Assembly: GCA_027489355.1 (NCBI GenBank)
Contig: JAIXZY010000071.1
Span: forward strand, 1-64,000
Length of the DNA stretch: 64,000 bases
Source: Paracoccaceae bacterium
GTDB lineage: Bacteria; Pseudomonadota; Alphaproteobacteria; Rhodobacterales; Rhodobacteraceae
Direction: 5' to 3'
A model generated the notes under the pieces. The model was not told the origin of the DNA, made no database searches, and saw nothing but the letters and a program-made list of their open reading frames with translations. Below, in pieces: positions 41,588 through 50,243 of this stretch (its first letter is position 1; each line of letters starts with the position of its first letter). The position numbers and the translations under genes were made by a program.

Positions 41588-44020
41588 ATGAGCCTTCCTG
41601 CCCAGGCCCAGATCGTCGTCATCGGCGGCGGCATCATCGGCTGCTCTACCGCCTATCACCTGGCCCGCGACCACAAGGCCGACGTGATCCTGCTGGAACA
41701 GGGCAAGGTCACCTCGGGCTCCACCTGGCATGCGGCGGGGCTGGTGGGGCAGTTGCGGTCCTCAGCCTCGATCACCAAGGTGCTGAAATACTCAGTCGAG
41801 CTTTACAAGGGCCTCGCCGCCGAGACGGGCCTCGATACCGGCTGGAAGATGACTGGCTGCCTGCGGCTTGCCACCACCCCCGACCGCTGGACCGAGTTCA
41901 AGCGTCTCGCCACCACCGCCCGCAGCTTCGGGATGGAGATGGAGCTGATCGGCCCCGACGAGGTGAAACGCATGTGGCCGCTGATGGAGGTCGGCGACCT
42001 GATCGGTGCGTCGTGGCTGCCGACGGACGGGCAGGCCAGCCCCTCGGACATCACCCAGTCGCTCGCCAAGGGCGCACGGATGCATGGGGCGAAGATCCAT
42101 GAAGGGGTTAAGGTGACGGGCTTCCGGATGGACGGACGAGGGATCACCCATGTCGAGACCGATCAGGGCGTCATCGCCTGCGAGAAGGTCGTCAACTGCG
42201 GCGGCATGTGGGCGCGGCAGATCGGCGCGATGGCGGGGGTCGCGGTGCCGCTGCACCCGGTCAAGCACCAGTACATCGTCACCGAGAAGATCCCCGGCCT
42301 CTCCCCCGACGCCGCGACGCTCCGCGACCCAGACCGCCGCACCTACTTCAAGGAGGAAGTCGGTGGCCTTGTGATGGGCGGCTACGAGCCGAATCCGCAG
42401 GGCTGGGTCACCGGCGACATCCCGGAGAACTGGGAGTTCCGGCTCTTCGACGACGACTACGACCACTTCGGTCAGCACCTGGAACAGGCCATCGCCCGCG
42501 TCCCGGCGCTGGCCGAGGTCGGCGTGAAGCAGATGATCAACGGCGCGGAAAGCTTCACGCCGGACGGCAACTTCATCCTCGGCCCCGCGCCCGAATGCGC
42601 CAACATGTATGTGGGCGCGGGCTTCAATGCCTTCGGCATCGCCTCAGGCGGCGGCGCGGGCTGGGTCCTGGCCGACTGGGTGATGAACGGCGAGGCGCCC
42701 CTGGACCTCTGGGCCGTCGACATCCGCCGCTTCTCCACCCTCCACCGCGACCGCGACTGGGTGGCGGAGCGCACGCTGGAGGCCTACGGCAAGCACTACA
42801 CCGTCGCCTTCCCGCATGAGGAATACACCTCGGGCCGTCCGCGCATCGTTTCGCCCCTTTACGACCGGCTCAAGGCCGCAGGCGCGGTTTTCGGGTCGAA
42901 ACTGGGGTGGGAACGGCCGAACTGGTTTGCGCCCAAGGGAACCGAACCGAAGGACATCTATTCGATGGGCCGCCAGAACTGGTTCGACGCGGTGGGGCAG
43001 GAACACCTCCACGTTCGCGCCCATGCCGGTGTCTTCGACCAGTCGTCCTTCGCCAAGTACGAACTGACCGGCCCCGGCGCGTCCGAGGCTCTGGAGGCGA
43101 TCTGCGCCAACCGGGTCGCGCGGGACGTCGGGCGCCTGACCTACACCCAGCTTCTGAACACCCGCGGCGGCATCGAATGCGACCTGACCGTCGCGCGGCT
43201 GGCCGAAGACCACTTCTACATCGTCACCGGCACCGGCTTCCGCACCCATGACTTCGGCTGGATCGCCGACCACCTGCCCGCCCAGGGGGTCAGCTTCCGC
43301 GACGTGACCGAAGACTGGGGGACCCTTTCGCTGATGGGTCCCCGCGCACGGGACGTTCTGGCGCGGGTCACGGCACAGAACGTGGGCAACAGCGCCCTGC
43401 CCTTCGGCTCGGCGCGCGAGATCACCATCGCCGGAACCCCGGTCCGCGCCCTGCGCGTCACCTATGTGGGCGAACTGGGATGGGAGCTGCACGTCCCGAT
43501 CGCCGCGCTTGGCACCGTCTATGACGCGCTGATCGCGGCTGACCCGGAGCTGAAACCCGTGGGCTACCGCGCGCTGGAATCGCTGCGGCTGGAAAAGGGC
43601 TACCGGGCCTGGTCCTCGGACATCACCCCGAACGACACGCCGTTCGAAGCGGGCCTCGGCTGGGCGGTGAAACTGAAATCCGGCCTGCCCTTCCTGGGCC
43701 GGGAGGCATTGGTCGCGCAACAGGCGCAGCCGCTGCGGAAACTGTTCACGGGCTTCACCGTCGCCGCCCCCGAGGCGGTCCTGGTCGGACGCGAGACGAT
43801 CCTGCGCGACGGACAGCCGGTCGGCTACCTGACTTCGGGCGGCTACGGCTACACCATCGGCCAAAGCATCGGCTACGGCTATGTCCGCAACGACGCGGGC
43901 GTCACGCCCGATTGGCTGTCAGCCGGGCGCTACAGCCTGGTCGTCGCGGGCGAAGAGCTGCCCGCCACCCTTTCGCTGCGTCCGCTGGTGGACCCGGACG
44001 GCGCGCGCATCCGCGCCTGA
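41588..44020 (+). CDS. GcvT-family FAD-dependent dehydrogenase (dimethylglycine/sarcosine-type)
   Basis: 810 residues from ATG 41,588. N-terminal DAO fold: IVVIGGGIIGCSTAYHLA (residues about 10-27) and STWHAAGLVGQLRS, where the His is the covalent-FAD ligand in dimethylglycine dehydrogenase. The C-terminal half is an aminomethyltransferase-like (GcvT) domain that binds tetrahydrofolate, with 'GVFDQSSFAKYELTGPGA'-like and 'YVGELGWELHVPI' motifs. It would oxidatively demethylate an N-methylated glycine derivative and pass the formaldehyde to THF. No sox operon neighbours, so the exact substrate is open. Confidence 0.9.
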   Translation: MSLPAQAQIVVIGGGIIGCSTAYHLARDHKADVILLEQGKVTSGSTWHAAGLVGQLRSSASITKVLKYSVELYKGLAAETGLDTGWKMTGCLRLATTPDRWTEFKRLATTARSFGMEMELIGPDEVKRMWPLMEVGDLIGASWLPTDGQASPSDITQSLAKGARMHGAKIHEGVKVTGFRMDGRGITHVETDQGVIACEKVVNCGGMWARQIGAMAGVAVPLHPVKHQYIVTEKIPGLSPDAATLRDPDRRTYFKEEVGGLVMGGYEPNPQGWVTGDIPENWEFRLFDDDYDHFGQHLEQAIARVPALAEVGVKQMINGAESFTPDGNFILGPAPECANMYVGAGFNAFGIASGGGAGWVLADWVMNGEAPLDLWAVDIRRFSTLHRDRDWVAERTLEAYGKHYTVAFPHEEYTSGRPRIVSPLYDRLKAAGAVFGSKLGWERPNWFAPKGTEPKDIYSMGRQNWFDAVGQEHLHVRAHAGVFDQSSFAKYELTGPGASEALEAICANRVARDVGRLTYTQLLNTRGGIECDLTVARLAEDHFYIVTGTGFRTHDFGWIADHLPAQGVSFRDVTEDWGTLSLMGPRARDVLARVTAQNVGNSALPFGSAREITIAGTPVRALRVTYVGELGWELHVPIAALGTVYDALIAADPELKPVGYRALESLRLEKGYRAWSSDITPNDTPFEAGLGWAVKLKSGLPFLGREALVAQQAQPLRKLFTGFTVAAPEAVLVGRETILRDGQPVGYLTSGGYGYTIGQSIGYGYVRNDAGVTPDWLSAGRYSLVVAGEELPATLSLRPLVDPDGARIRA

Positions 44021-44045
44021 GCGTCGCGGGTCCTGCGGCCGCCGC

Positions 44046-44780
44046 TCAGGCGTCGGTCTCGGGCCCTGCGAGCTTGTCCAGAAGATCAAGGACCAAGGTC
44101 CGGTCAAAGGCCACCGGGCCGGGTTGCATCGGGTCAGGCATGAACAGGATCACATCGTCGAACGCGACCGAGGCCTTGCTGGCCTGCTGCGCGACGGCCC
44201 GGTCCTGGTCGCGCGTCAGCAGGTCAAGCTCTCCGCGCGCGACCATCAGCAGCGCCCAGGCCGCCTGATAGTCCGGCCCCGCGGTCTGCCCCGAGGCGTC
44301 CAGCTTGCCCGCCCCGGCCCGCGCCATTTCGGACACCGATTGCATCACCTGATCCGGTGTCGGCTGCAACGCCGACCGCGCCTGCAGCATCGCCGTTTCC
44401 ACGGCGCGGTAGGCCTTGTTCCGCGCGTCCTCGCCCCCGCTTTCCTCCAGCGTCTGCAGAAGCGCGCCAAGGTCCGTCACGCCGACGGCGGCCAGCCCTT
44501 CGGCGACGCCGGGCAGGGCCGTCTCGCGCGCATGGGCGAAATGGGCCGCACCGGCCTCGGCCCGACCATCCTGCGCCGCAAGCAGGCCAAGCTGAAGGTC
44601 CGCGCGGATCTCTGCTAGCCCCAGGAGAAGCCGCAGCACCTCGGCATCGGTGGCCCCTTCGACCAGAAGTGCGGGCGTCTCGGCCTGCGGCGCGGGCAGA
44701 CGCATCTGCGCATGACCGGCAGGCGCGACAAGCAGACCGGCGATCAGGGCAAGGACGGGCAAGGCTGTCGGGTGGGTCAT
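44046..44780 (-). CDS. Exported hypothetical protein, helical
   Basis: 244 residues from ATG 44,780. Signal peptide MTHPTALPVLALIAGLLVAP with cleavage after GHA. The mature part is Ala/Leu/Asp-rich and helical with no Cys. I do not recognise a family. It is divergently transcribed from the Crp/Fnr regulator, with 151 bp between them, so it may be under that regulator's control. Confidence 0.65.
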   Translation of the reverse strand: MTHPTALPVLALIAGLLVAPAGHAQMRLPAPQAETPALLVEGATDAEVLRLLLGLAEIRADLQLGLLAAQDGRAEAGAAHFAHARETALPGVAEGLAAVGVTDLGALLQTLEESGGEDARNKAYRAVETAMLQARSALQPTPDQVMQSVSEMARAGAGKLDASGQTAGPDYQAAWALLMVARGELDLLTRDQDRAVAQQASKASVAFDDVILFMPDPMQPGPVAFDRTLVLDLLDKLAGPETDA

Positions 44781-44931
44781 CGGAAAGCTCCAGGATGTTC
44801 TGCGGCGGGGGGGCGATAGCCACGCTTCCCTTCCCGCCTGAATATGGCCATTTCTTGAAAGAGGTCTGGCAGGGTTGTGCAACTTCCGGTTTTGCGCAGC
44901 CCCACCACTCGCGCCAAAGGAGAACACCGGC

Positions 44932-45594
44932 ATGGCCGCGCACTGGATCAGCCGCTTTGCAGAGCTTGCGCCCCTTTCGCCCGACCTCGCCGCCGCGCTT
45001 GAGGGCCAAAGCCGAATTCTGCGCGCCCCGGCCGGAACGCGCGTGTTCCTTCCCGGCCAGCGGGCCGAGGCCATGCTGCTTCTCATGACCGGCAGCGTGC
45101 GCGTGCAGCAGATTTCGGACACCGGGCGCGAGATCTTTCTTTACCGCGTCCACGCCGGGGAAAGCTGCGTGCTGACCACGGCCTGCATGCTGGCCGATGA
45201 CGATTATGCCGCCGAGGGCATCGCCGAGACCGACATCGAGGCCGTGGCCCTGCCCCGCGCCGCGTTCGAGGATCTGATCAGCCGCTCGCCCCTGTTCCGC
45301 AGCTTCGTCTTCCGCACCTACGCGCGCCGGATCGCCGACCTGTTCGGGCTGATCGACGACATCGTCTTCCAGCGCCTGGACGTCCGCCTGGCTGAGCGGT
45401 TGCTCGCCCTAGCCGCCTCTGGCACCGTCGCGGCGACGCATCAGGCGCTTGCGGTAGAACTTGGCACCGCGCGGGAAGTCGTCTCGCGCACCCTGGGCGA
45501 ATTCCAGCGCTGCGGCTGGGTGGAATTGTCGCGCGGCGAAATCCGCATCGCCAACCGCAGCGGCCTGGAAAGTCTGTCCCGCTCTGTGACCTAG
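44932..45594 (+). CDS. Crp/Fnr-family regulator
   Basis: 220 residues from ATG 44,932 with AAAGGAGA upstream. N-terminal cyclic-nucleotide-type sensor domain with 'VFLPGQRAEAMLLLMTGSVR' and 'AGESCVLTTACMLADDDY'; the two Cys residues in that stretch are a recurring feature of regulators placed next to sulfur genes. C-terminal winged helix with 'AVELGTAREVVSRTLGEFQR'. It lacks the N-terminal Cys cluster of Fnr. It heads the sulfur operon below and probably controls it; a thiol-based sulfur signal is possible. Confidence 0.9.
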   Translation: MAAHWISRFAELAPLSPDLAAALEGQSRILRAPAGTRVFLPGQRAEAMLLLMTGSVRVQQISDTGREIFLYRVHAGESCVLTTACMLADDDYAAEGIAETDIEAVALPRAAFEDLISRSPLFRSFVFRTYARRIADLFGLIDDIVFQRLDVRLAERLLALAASGTVAATHQALAVELGTAREVVSRTLGEFQRCGWVELSRGEIRIANRSGLESLSRSVT

Positions 45595-45658
45595 TCACCG
45601 ACGGATGGGTGCCCCATATGCCATCCTGTCCGTGGACATGACACATGGAGGGATCTGA

Positions 45659-45862
45659 ATGGCCAGAAACGTTGGAACGGTGGATCGTGCGCTGCGCGCC
45701 GGGATCGGCATCCTCGCCTTGCTGGGCGCTTTCGTCCTGGGCTGGTTCTCGGGCTGGATGGTCTGGGCAGCGGCGGTGGTTGGTGTCATCATGCTGCTGA
45801 CGGCGGCGGTCGGCTTCTGCCCGCTCTACCGCCTGGTCGGAGTGAACACCTGCAGGATTTGA
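45659..45862 (+). CDS. DUF2892 inner-membrane protein
   Basis: 67 residues, GGAGGGATC ribosome site before ATG. Start 'MARNVGTVDRALRAGIGILA' and end 'GFCPLYRLVGVNTC' are the DUF2892 pattern (as in the C-terminal part of rhodanese YgaP): two membrane helices and two Cys at the second helix's end. Commonly found in sulfur-transport or rhodanese clusters. In the operon regulated by the preceding Crp/Fnr gene. Confidence 0.9.
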   Translation: MARNVGTVDRALRAGIGILALLGAFVLGWFSGWMVWAAAVVGVIMLLTAAVGFCPLYRLVGVNTCRI

Positions 45863-45869
45863 GGACCCG

Positions 45870-46304
45870 ATGACAACAGACTTTACCCCCTGGGCCTCGC
45901 TTGGGGGAGGCGCACTGATCGGCCTTGCGGCTGTCCTTCTGATGGCCCTGCACGGCCGCATCCTGGGGGCCACCGGCATCCTGGGCGGGCTGTTGCGGTT
46001 CAATGACCCGGCCGACTGGTCGCTGCGTGCGGCGATCGTCGCGGGGATGGCCTGCGGTCCGCTGGCCTGGCTTCTGCTGACAGGGGCGCTGCCGACCATC
46101 GACCTGCCGGTCTCGAACGCGGCGGTGGTGCTGGGCGGGCTGATCGTGGGCGTGGGCGTCAGCTATGGCGGCGGCTGCACCTCGGGCCACGGGGTCTGCG
46201 GCATCGCCCGCTTCTCGCGGCGGTCCTTCGTGGCGACGGCCTGCTTCATGGCCACCGCCATCGCCACCGTCTTCGTGATCCGCCACCTCTTGGGGGGCCT
46301 GTGA
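45870..46304 (+). CDS. YeeE/YedE-family transporter half, N-terminal type
   Basis: 144 residues, 7 nt after the previous stop. Four hydrophobic segments with the hallmark 'SYGGGCTSGHGVCGIARFSR', which contains the Cys residues thought to relay thiosulfate in YeeE/TsuA. Together with the next gene it makes a split YeeE, a predicted thiosulfate or persulfide-sulfur importer. Confidence 0.92.
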   Translation: MTTDFTPWASLGGGALIGLAAVLLMALHGRILGATGILGGLLRFNDPADWSLRAAIVAGMACGPLAWLLLTGALPTIDLPVSNAAVVLGGLIVGVGVSYGGGCTSGHGVCGIARFSRRSFVATACFMATAIATVFVIRHLLGGL

Positions 46305-46735
46305 TGCGCCTGCTCTCTGCCTTCGCCATCGGCCTGATCTTCGGCCTGGGGATCACCGTCTCGGGGATGATCAACCCGGCCAAGGTGCTGAACTTCTTCG
46401 ACCTCGCCGGCACCTGGGACCCCAGCCTCGCCTTCGTCATGGCGGGTGCCCTGGGTGTCGCCATCCCCGGCTACCGGATGGTATTCCGCCGCCCTGCCCC
46501 CGCGATGGAGCCGCAGTTCCAGCTGCCCGACACCCGGGTGATCGACCGACGCCTGGTCCTCGGCTCGGCCACCTTCGGCCTGGGCTGGGGCATCGCGGGC
46601 TTCTGCCCCGGCGGCGCGCTTCCCGCGCTTGGCACGGGAGATCCGTCCGTCTTCCTGTTCATCGCCGCCCTGATCGGCGGCCTTTTCCTGGCGCGCCTCC
46701 TGCAGGCCCGCTTCCCGATGCGCAAACCCGCCTGA
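46304..46735 (+). CDS. YeeE/YedE-family transporter half, C-terminal type (DUF6691)
   Basis: 143 residues from ATG 46,304 (GTG 46,301 also possible), overlapping the first half. Motifs 'FGLGITVSGMINPAKVLNFF' and 'GWGIAGFCPGGALPALGTGD' with the conserved Cys are those of the second YeeE/DUF6691 module. Acts as the partner of the preceding subunit in the membrane. Confidence 0.92.
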   Translation: MRLLSAFAIGLIFGLGITVSGMINPAKVLNFFDLAGTWDPSLAFVMAGALGVAIPGYRMVFRRPAPAMEPQFQLPDTRVIDRRLVLGSATFGLGWGIAGFCPGGALPALGTGDPSVFLFIAALIGGLFLARLLQARFPMRKPA

Positions 46736-46750
46736 CCGAGGGAGCTGTCG

Positions 46751-47635
46751 ATGACCATCAACGTGGACCTGTCCGTGAAACCCGAGGTGAAGGGCTTCTT
46801 CGACCCTGCGACCAACACCATCAGCTACGTGGTGAAGGACCCCGGCTCGACCGCCTGCGCCATCGTCGATTCCGTCATGGACATCGATTATGCCGCCGGA
46901 CGCATCACCTATGATCATGCGGACGAGATCATCGCTTACGTCAGGTCCAGCGGCCTGTCGCTGGAATGGCTGATCGAGACGCATGTCCACGCCGACCACC
47001 TCTCGGCCGCGCCCTACATCCAGCGCCAGCTGGGCGGCAAGATCGGCATCGGGCGCAACATCACCGTCGTGCAGGACACCTTCGGCAAGGTGTTCAACGA
47101 AGGCACCGAGTTCCAGCGGGACGGCTCGCAGTTCGACCGGCTGTTCGACGATGGCGACACCTACCAGGTCGGGACCATGACCTGCGTGGCGATGCACACG
47201 CCGGGCCATACGCCCGCCTGCATGACGCATGTGATGGGCGACGCGGCCTTCGTCGGCGACACGCTCTTCATGCCGGACGGAGGCTCGGCCCGCGCCGATT
47301 TCCCCGGCGGGGATGCGGGGCAGCTTTACGACAGCATCCAGAAGGTGCTGTCGCTCCCCGAGGAGATGCGCCTGTTCATGTGCCACGACTATGGCCCGAA
47401 CGGCCGCGAGATCCGCTGGGAGACCACGGTGGGCGAGGAGAAGGCACACAACATCCACGTCGGCCACGGCAAGACGCGGGAGGAGTTCGTCGCCATGCGG
47501 ACCGCGCGGGACAAGACGCTGGCGATGCCGAAGCTGATCATCCCCTCGTTGCAGGTGAACATGCGCGGCGGGGATCTGCCGCCCCCGGACGAGGACGGCA
47601 AACGGTTTCTCAAGGTGCCGATCAACGGCATCTGA
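46751..47635 (+). CDS. MBL-fold persulfide dioxygenase-like hydrolase
   Basis: 294 residues; GGGAG before ATG. Metal motif THVHADHLSAAPYIQ (HxHxDH), then HTPGHTPACMTHVMG, GDTLFMPDGGSARADFPGG and a final CHDYGPNGR. This is the ETHE1/Blh subgroup that uses one iron to oxidise glutathione persulfide to sulfite. With the YeeE pair, DUF2892 and Crp/Fnr regulator it forms a sulfide/thiosulfate handling unit. Confidence 0.92.
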   Translation: MTINVDLSVKPEVKGFFDPATNTISYVVKDPGSTACAIVDSVMDIDYAAGRITYDHADEIIAYVRSSGLSLEWLIETHVHADHLSAAPYIQRQLGGKIGIGRNITVVQDTFGKVFNEGTEFQRDGSQFDRLFDDGDTYQVGTMTCVAMHTPGHTPACMTHVMGDAAFVGDTLFMPDGGSARADFPGGDAGQLYDSIQKVLSLPEEMRLFMCHDYGPNGREIRWETTVGEEKAHNIHVGHGKTREEFVAMRTARDKTLAMPKLIIPSLQVNMRGGDLPPPDEDGKRFLKVPINGI

Positions 47636-47695
47636 CGGCCGCGTCCAGGTGATTCCGCGGGCCTTGGGTCCGCCGGAATTACCCGGGACGCCTGC

Positions 47696-47917
47696 TTAGC
47701 GATCGATCGTCGCGGGCTCTTCGTCATCGCCGCCGCAGGCCAGCGCGCAAAGGATGATGCCGCCGACGATCACCGGGACGATCCAGCCCGAGCGCGGGGT
47801 TTCGGCCACGACTTCCGGCTGGCCTTCCTCTTCCACGACAACCGGCCCGCCGGCAAAGGCAGCGGTCGAGCTGAGCATCAGGGAAAGGGCCAGGGCAGAG
47901 GATGCAAGTTTCTTCAT
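47696..47917 (-). CDS. Small exported protein, AGGPV paralog 1
   Basis: 73 residues from ATG 47,917. Signal peptide MKKLASSALALSLMLSSTAA, cleaved after AFA, then GGPVVVEEEGQ, a short acidic stretch, a hydrophobic segment GWIVPVIVGGIILCALACGG and an acidic tail. Same build as the next two minus-strand genes, so they arose by duplication. Function unknown; a one-helix membrane or envelope protein is likely. Confidence 0.75.
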   Translation of the reverse strand: MKKLASSALALSLMLSSTAAFAGGPVVVEEEGQPEVVAETPRSGWIVPVIVGGIILCALACGGDDEEPATIDR

Positions 47918-48088
47918 GTGTCTCTCCAAGGTTTCGCGACCGGCGCTTCCGGTCCCGCGCGCAGGTGGCTGAAGATCGCGTCAAAGCGCAAGGTCAGGAC
48001 GACGCGGCCTTGGCCGGCGGACGCGGACTGTGGCAGGACTGCACGGGTCGGGCCACGAGCGGCACCTCTGGCTGACGGACAAACGAAA

Positions 48089-48111
48089 ACGGCAGCGCCT
48101 GGGCGCTGCCG
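48089..48111 (-). terminator. Rho-independent terminator of paralog 2
   Basis: On the minus strand GGCAGCGC, loop, GCGCTGCC is followed by GTTTTCGTTTG. It lies 36 bases after the stop of the 48,147 gene. Confidence 0.8.
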
Positions 48112-48146
48112 TCGACGTCTGGCTAGGCCAGAAATCGGTTGGCCGA

Positions 48147-48410
48147 TCAGCCGATGGTGGTCGGCGTCGGCGTGGTGGTGGTGCCGGTGGTGCCGGTCGG
48201 GGTGGTGCCCGCAGCATCATCATCGTCGTCGCCGCAGGCGATCGCGCAGAGGATGATGCCGCCGATGATGACGGGGACGATCCAGCCCGAACGCGGCTGA
48301 GCGGCTTCGACTTCAACGGCCGGCTCTTCGGTGACAACAACCGGACCACCGGCAAAGGCAGCCGACGCGGTCAGCGCCAGCGCCAGGATCGGCGAAACTA
48401 CTTCTTTCAT
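48147..48410 (-). CDS. Small exported protein, AGGPV paralog 2
   Basis: 87 residues from ATG 48,410 with a signal peptide (MKEVVSPILALALTASAA, cleaved after AFA), then GGPVVVTEEP, then the near-identical hydrophobic segment GWIVPVIIGGIILCAIACGD, an Asp run and a Thr/Pro/Gly-rich tail. Clearly paralogous to the gene at 47,696. Confidence 0.75.
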   Translation of the reverse strand: MKEVVSPILALALTASAAFAGGPVVVTEEPAVEVEAAQPRSGWIVPVIIGGIILCAIACGDDDDDAAGTTPTGTTGTTTTPTPTTIG

Positions 48411-48739
48411 GGCATTTCCTCTCTCTATTCCGGGCATTCCCCGGGGAACACACAACTGCACGCTAGGTGGCCCGATCTGGGCACACAACGGATTCGTTAC
48501 CAGCGCGTGTATTTCAGTCGTGGACTTTGGCTTTATTGCAACAGGAGGAGGCCGCATCCTGTCGTTTTGCCAAGAGATTTCTGCCTTGTCTTCCGTTCTC
48601 GGGGCAGAGCGGACCCGTGATCGGCACCGCGCATTCCACGGCCCGGCCCCGCCACCGTGAAGAAGGCACCCCGACCGTCACGCCAGCGACGGTCGGAGAG
48701 CAACGCGACCGCCCCGCAGAAGGGGCGGACGACCTTTCC
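48411..48739. other. 329-bp gap between paralogs 2 and 3
   Basis: Holds the promoter of paralog 2 and, at its right end, two hairpins after paralog 3: CCGACCGTC/GACGGTCGG (48,671-48,696) and CCGCCCC/GGGGCGG (48,709-48,728). No gene seen. Confidence 0.5.
48709..48728 (-). terminator. Hairpin after paralog 3
   Basis: CCGCCCC, loop GCAGAA, GGGGCGG, a 7-bp GC stem 11 bases after the stop of the 48,740 gene on the minus strand. No T tract. Confidence 0.5.
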
Positions 48740-48979
48740 TTACTTCGGCTCCGGCTCCGGCTCGGGTGCCGGGTCGTCGTCGCCGCCGCCGCCGCCGCAG
48801 GCGACCAGGCACAGCAGCACCAGCGCGCCCACGATCGGCAGGATGCCGACCGAGCTTGCGGGCTTTTCGGTCACCACTTCGTTGTTGCCTTCCTCGATGA
48901 TCACCGGCCCCCCGGCCTGGGCCATCGACGCGGACAGTACGGTCGCTGCCACCAGCGCCGCCTTCAGGACGTTCGTCAT
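48740..48979 (-). CDS. Small exported protein, AGGPV paralog 3
   Basis: 79 residues from ATG 48,979. Signal peptide MTNVLKAALVAATVLSASMA, cleaved after AQA, then GGPVIIEEGNNEVVTEKP, a hydrophobic segment ILPIVGALVLLCLVACGGGG and a tail of Asp and Glu/Pro repeats. More diverged than the other two paralogs but with the same order of parts, including the Cys in the hydrophobic helix. Confidence 0.7.
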   Translation of the reverse strand: MTNVLKAALVAATVLSASMAQAGGPVIIEEGNNEVVTEKPASSVGILPIVGALVLLCLVACGGGGGDDDPAPEPEPEPK

Positions 48980-49129
48980 GTCAATCTCCTCATCAGCAGC
49001 GCAAGCGACCCGATGCCACAAACCTGCCGCATTTCATTAGTGCGCGATCATTCTGGCAGCAATCAATCCGGGGACCGGGAAACGGTTTCTCCACAGGATT
49101 CCGCCAATGATCGCCTATAGGTTGTGTTT

Positions 49130-50116
49130 TCAGAACATCCCGGGCACAACCTGATCCGGCGGGCGGTGTCCATCGGCGAAGGTCTTGATGTTGATGATGA
49201 CCTTCTCGCCCATCTCGATCCGGCCTTCGATCGTGGCCGACCCCATATGCGGCAGAAGCACGACGTTCGGCTGGTCAAGCAGCCGCGGGTTGATGTCGGT
49301 GCCATGCTCGTAGACATCCAGCCCCGCGCCCGCCAGTTCCCCGGCCCGCAAGGCCCGTGTCAGGGCGTTCTGGTCGATCACCTCTCCGCGCGAGGTGTTG
49401 ACCACCACCGCCGAGGGTTTCATCAGCTTCAGCCGCCGTGCGTTCAGAAGGTGGAAGGTCGCGGGCGTATGCGGGCAGTTGACCGAAAGGATATCCATCC
49501 GCGCCAGCATCTGGTCCAGGCTTTCCCACCAGATCGCCTCAAGCTCGGCTTCCGTCTCGGGGCGCACGCGTTTGCGGTTGTGGTAATGCACCTGCAGCCC
49601 GAAGGCCTTTGCGCGCCGCGCCACGGCCGAGCCGATCCGGCCCATACCCAGGATGCCCAGCCGCCGTCCGCCCAGCCGTCCGCCCAGGTTGGCCATCGGC
49701 GACCAGCCGGTCCATTGCCCCGATTGCATGACCTGGAGCCCCTGCGGAATCCGCCGGGTCACCGCCAGAATCAGAGCCATCACCATGTCGGCGGTGTCCT
49801 CGGTCGTGACACCGGGGGTGTTCGACACCAGGATCCCCCGCTGTCGCGCCGTTGCCACGTCGATGTGGTCCACGCCCGCCCCGTAATTCGCGATCAGCTT
49901 CAGCTTGTCGCCCGCCTGCGCCAGCAGGCCCGCGTCGATCGTGTCGGTGATCGTCGGCACCAGCACATCCGCCCGCCGCATCGCCTCGGCCAGTTCCTCG
50001 CGGGTCATCGCAACGTCGGGGTCGCGCAATTCGACGTCGAACAGCTCCTTCATCCGCGTTTCCACGGCCTCGGGCAGCCGTCGCGTCACGACCACAGTCA
50101 GGCGGCTGGCTGGCAT
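49130..50116 (-). CDS. D-2-hydroxyacid (glyoxylate/hydroxypyruvate/glycerate) dehydrogenase
   Basis: 328 residues from ATG 50,116; the longer open frame to 50,548 is a shadow of the SH3 gene. NAD-binding ILGMGRIGSAVARRAKAFG (GxGxxG) at about 155-173; catalytic Arg in VVNTSRGEVID, Glu in LDVYEHGTDINPR, His in VLLPHMGSAT. Such enzymes reduce glyoxylate or hydroxypyruvate. Stands alone, divergent from the SH3 gene. Confidence 0.92.
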   Translation of the reverse strand: MPASRLTVVVTRRLPEAVETRMKELFDVELRDPDVAMTREELAEAMRRADVLVPTITDTIDAGLLAQAGDKLKLIANYGAGVDHIDVATARQRGILVSNTPGVTTEDTADMVMALILAVTRRIPQGLQVMQSGQWTGWSPMANLGGRLGGRRLGILGMGRIGSAVARRAKAFGLQVHYHNRKRVRPETEAELEAIWWESLDQMLARMDILSVNCPHTPATFHLLNARRLKLMKPSAVVVNTSRGEVIDQNALTRALRAGELAGAGLDVYEHGTDINPRLLDQPNVVLLPHMGSATIEGRIEMGEKVIINIKTFADGHRPPDQVVPGMF

Positions 50117-50243
50117 TCGTGATCTCCCCGACACTTCCAAATCCGGCGTCCTTCGGGCAAGGTGCAGCCAAGCGGGGCAATGCACAAGACCCGGCGAGCG
50201 GTAATGGCAGGGATAGCCGTGCGGCATCCCGGAAGGCGACACG

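Noticed and set aside
42644-43864. 406-codon minus-strand frame
   Set aside because: Shadow of the FAD dehydrogenase gene.
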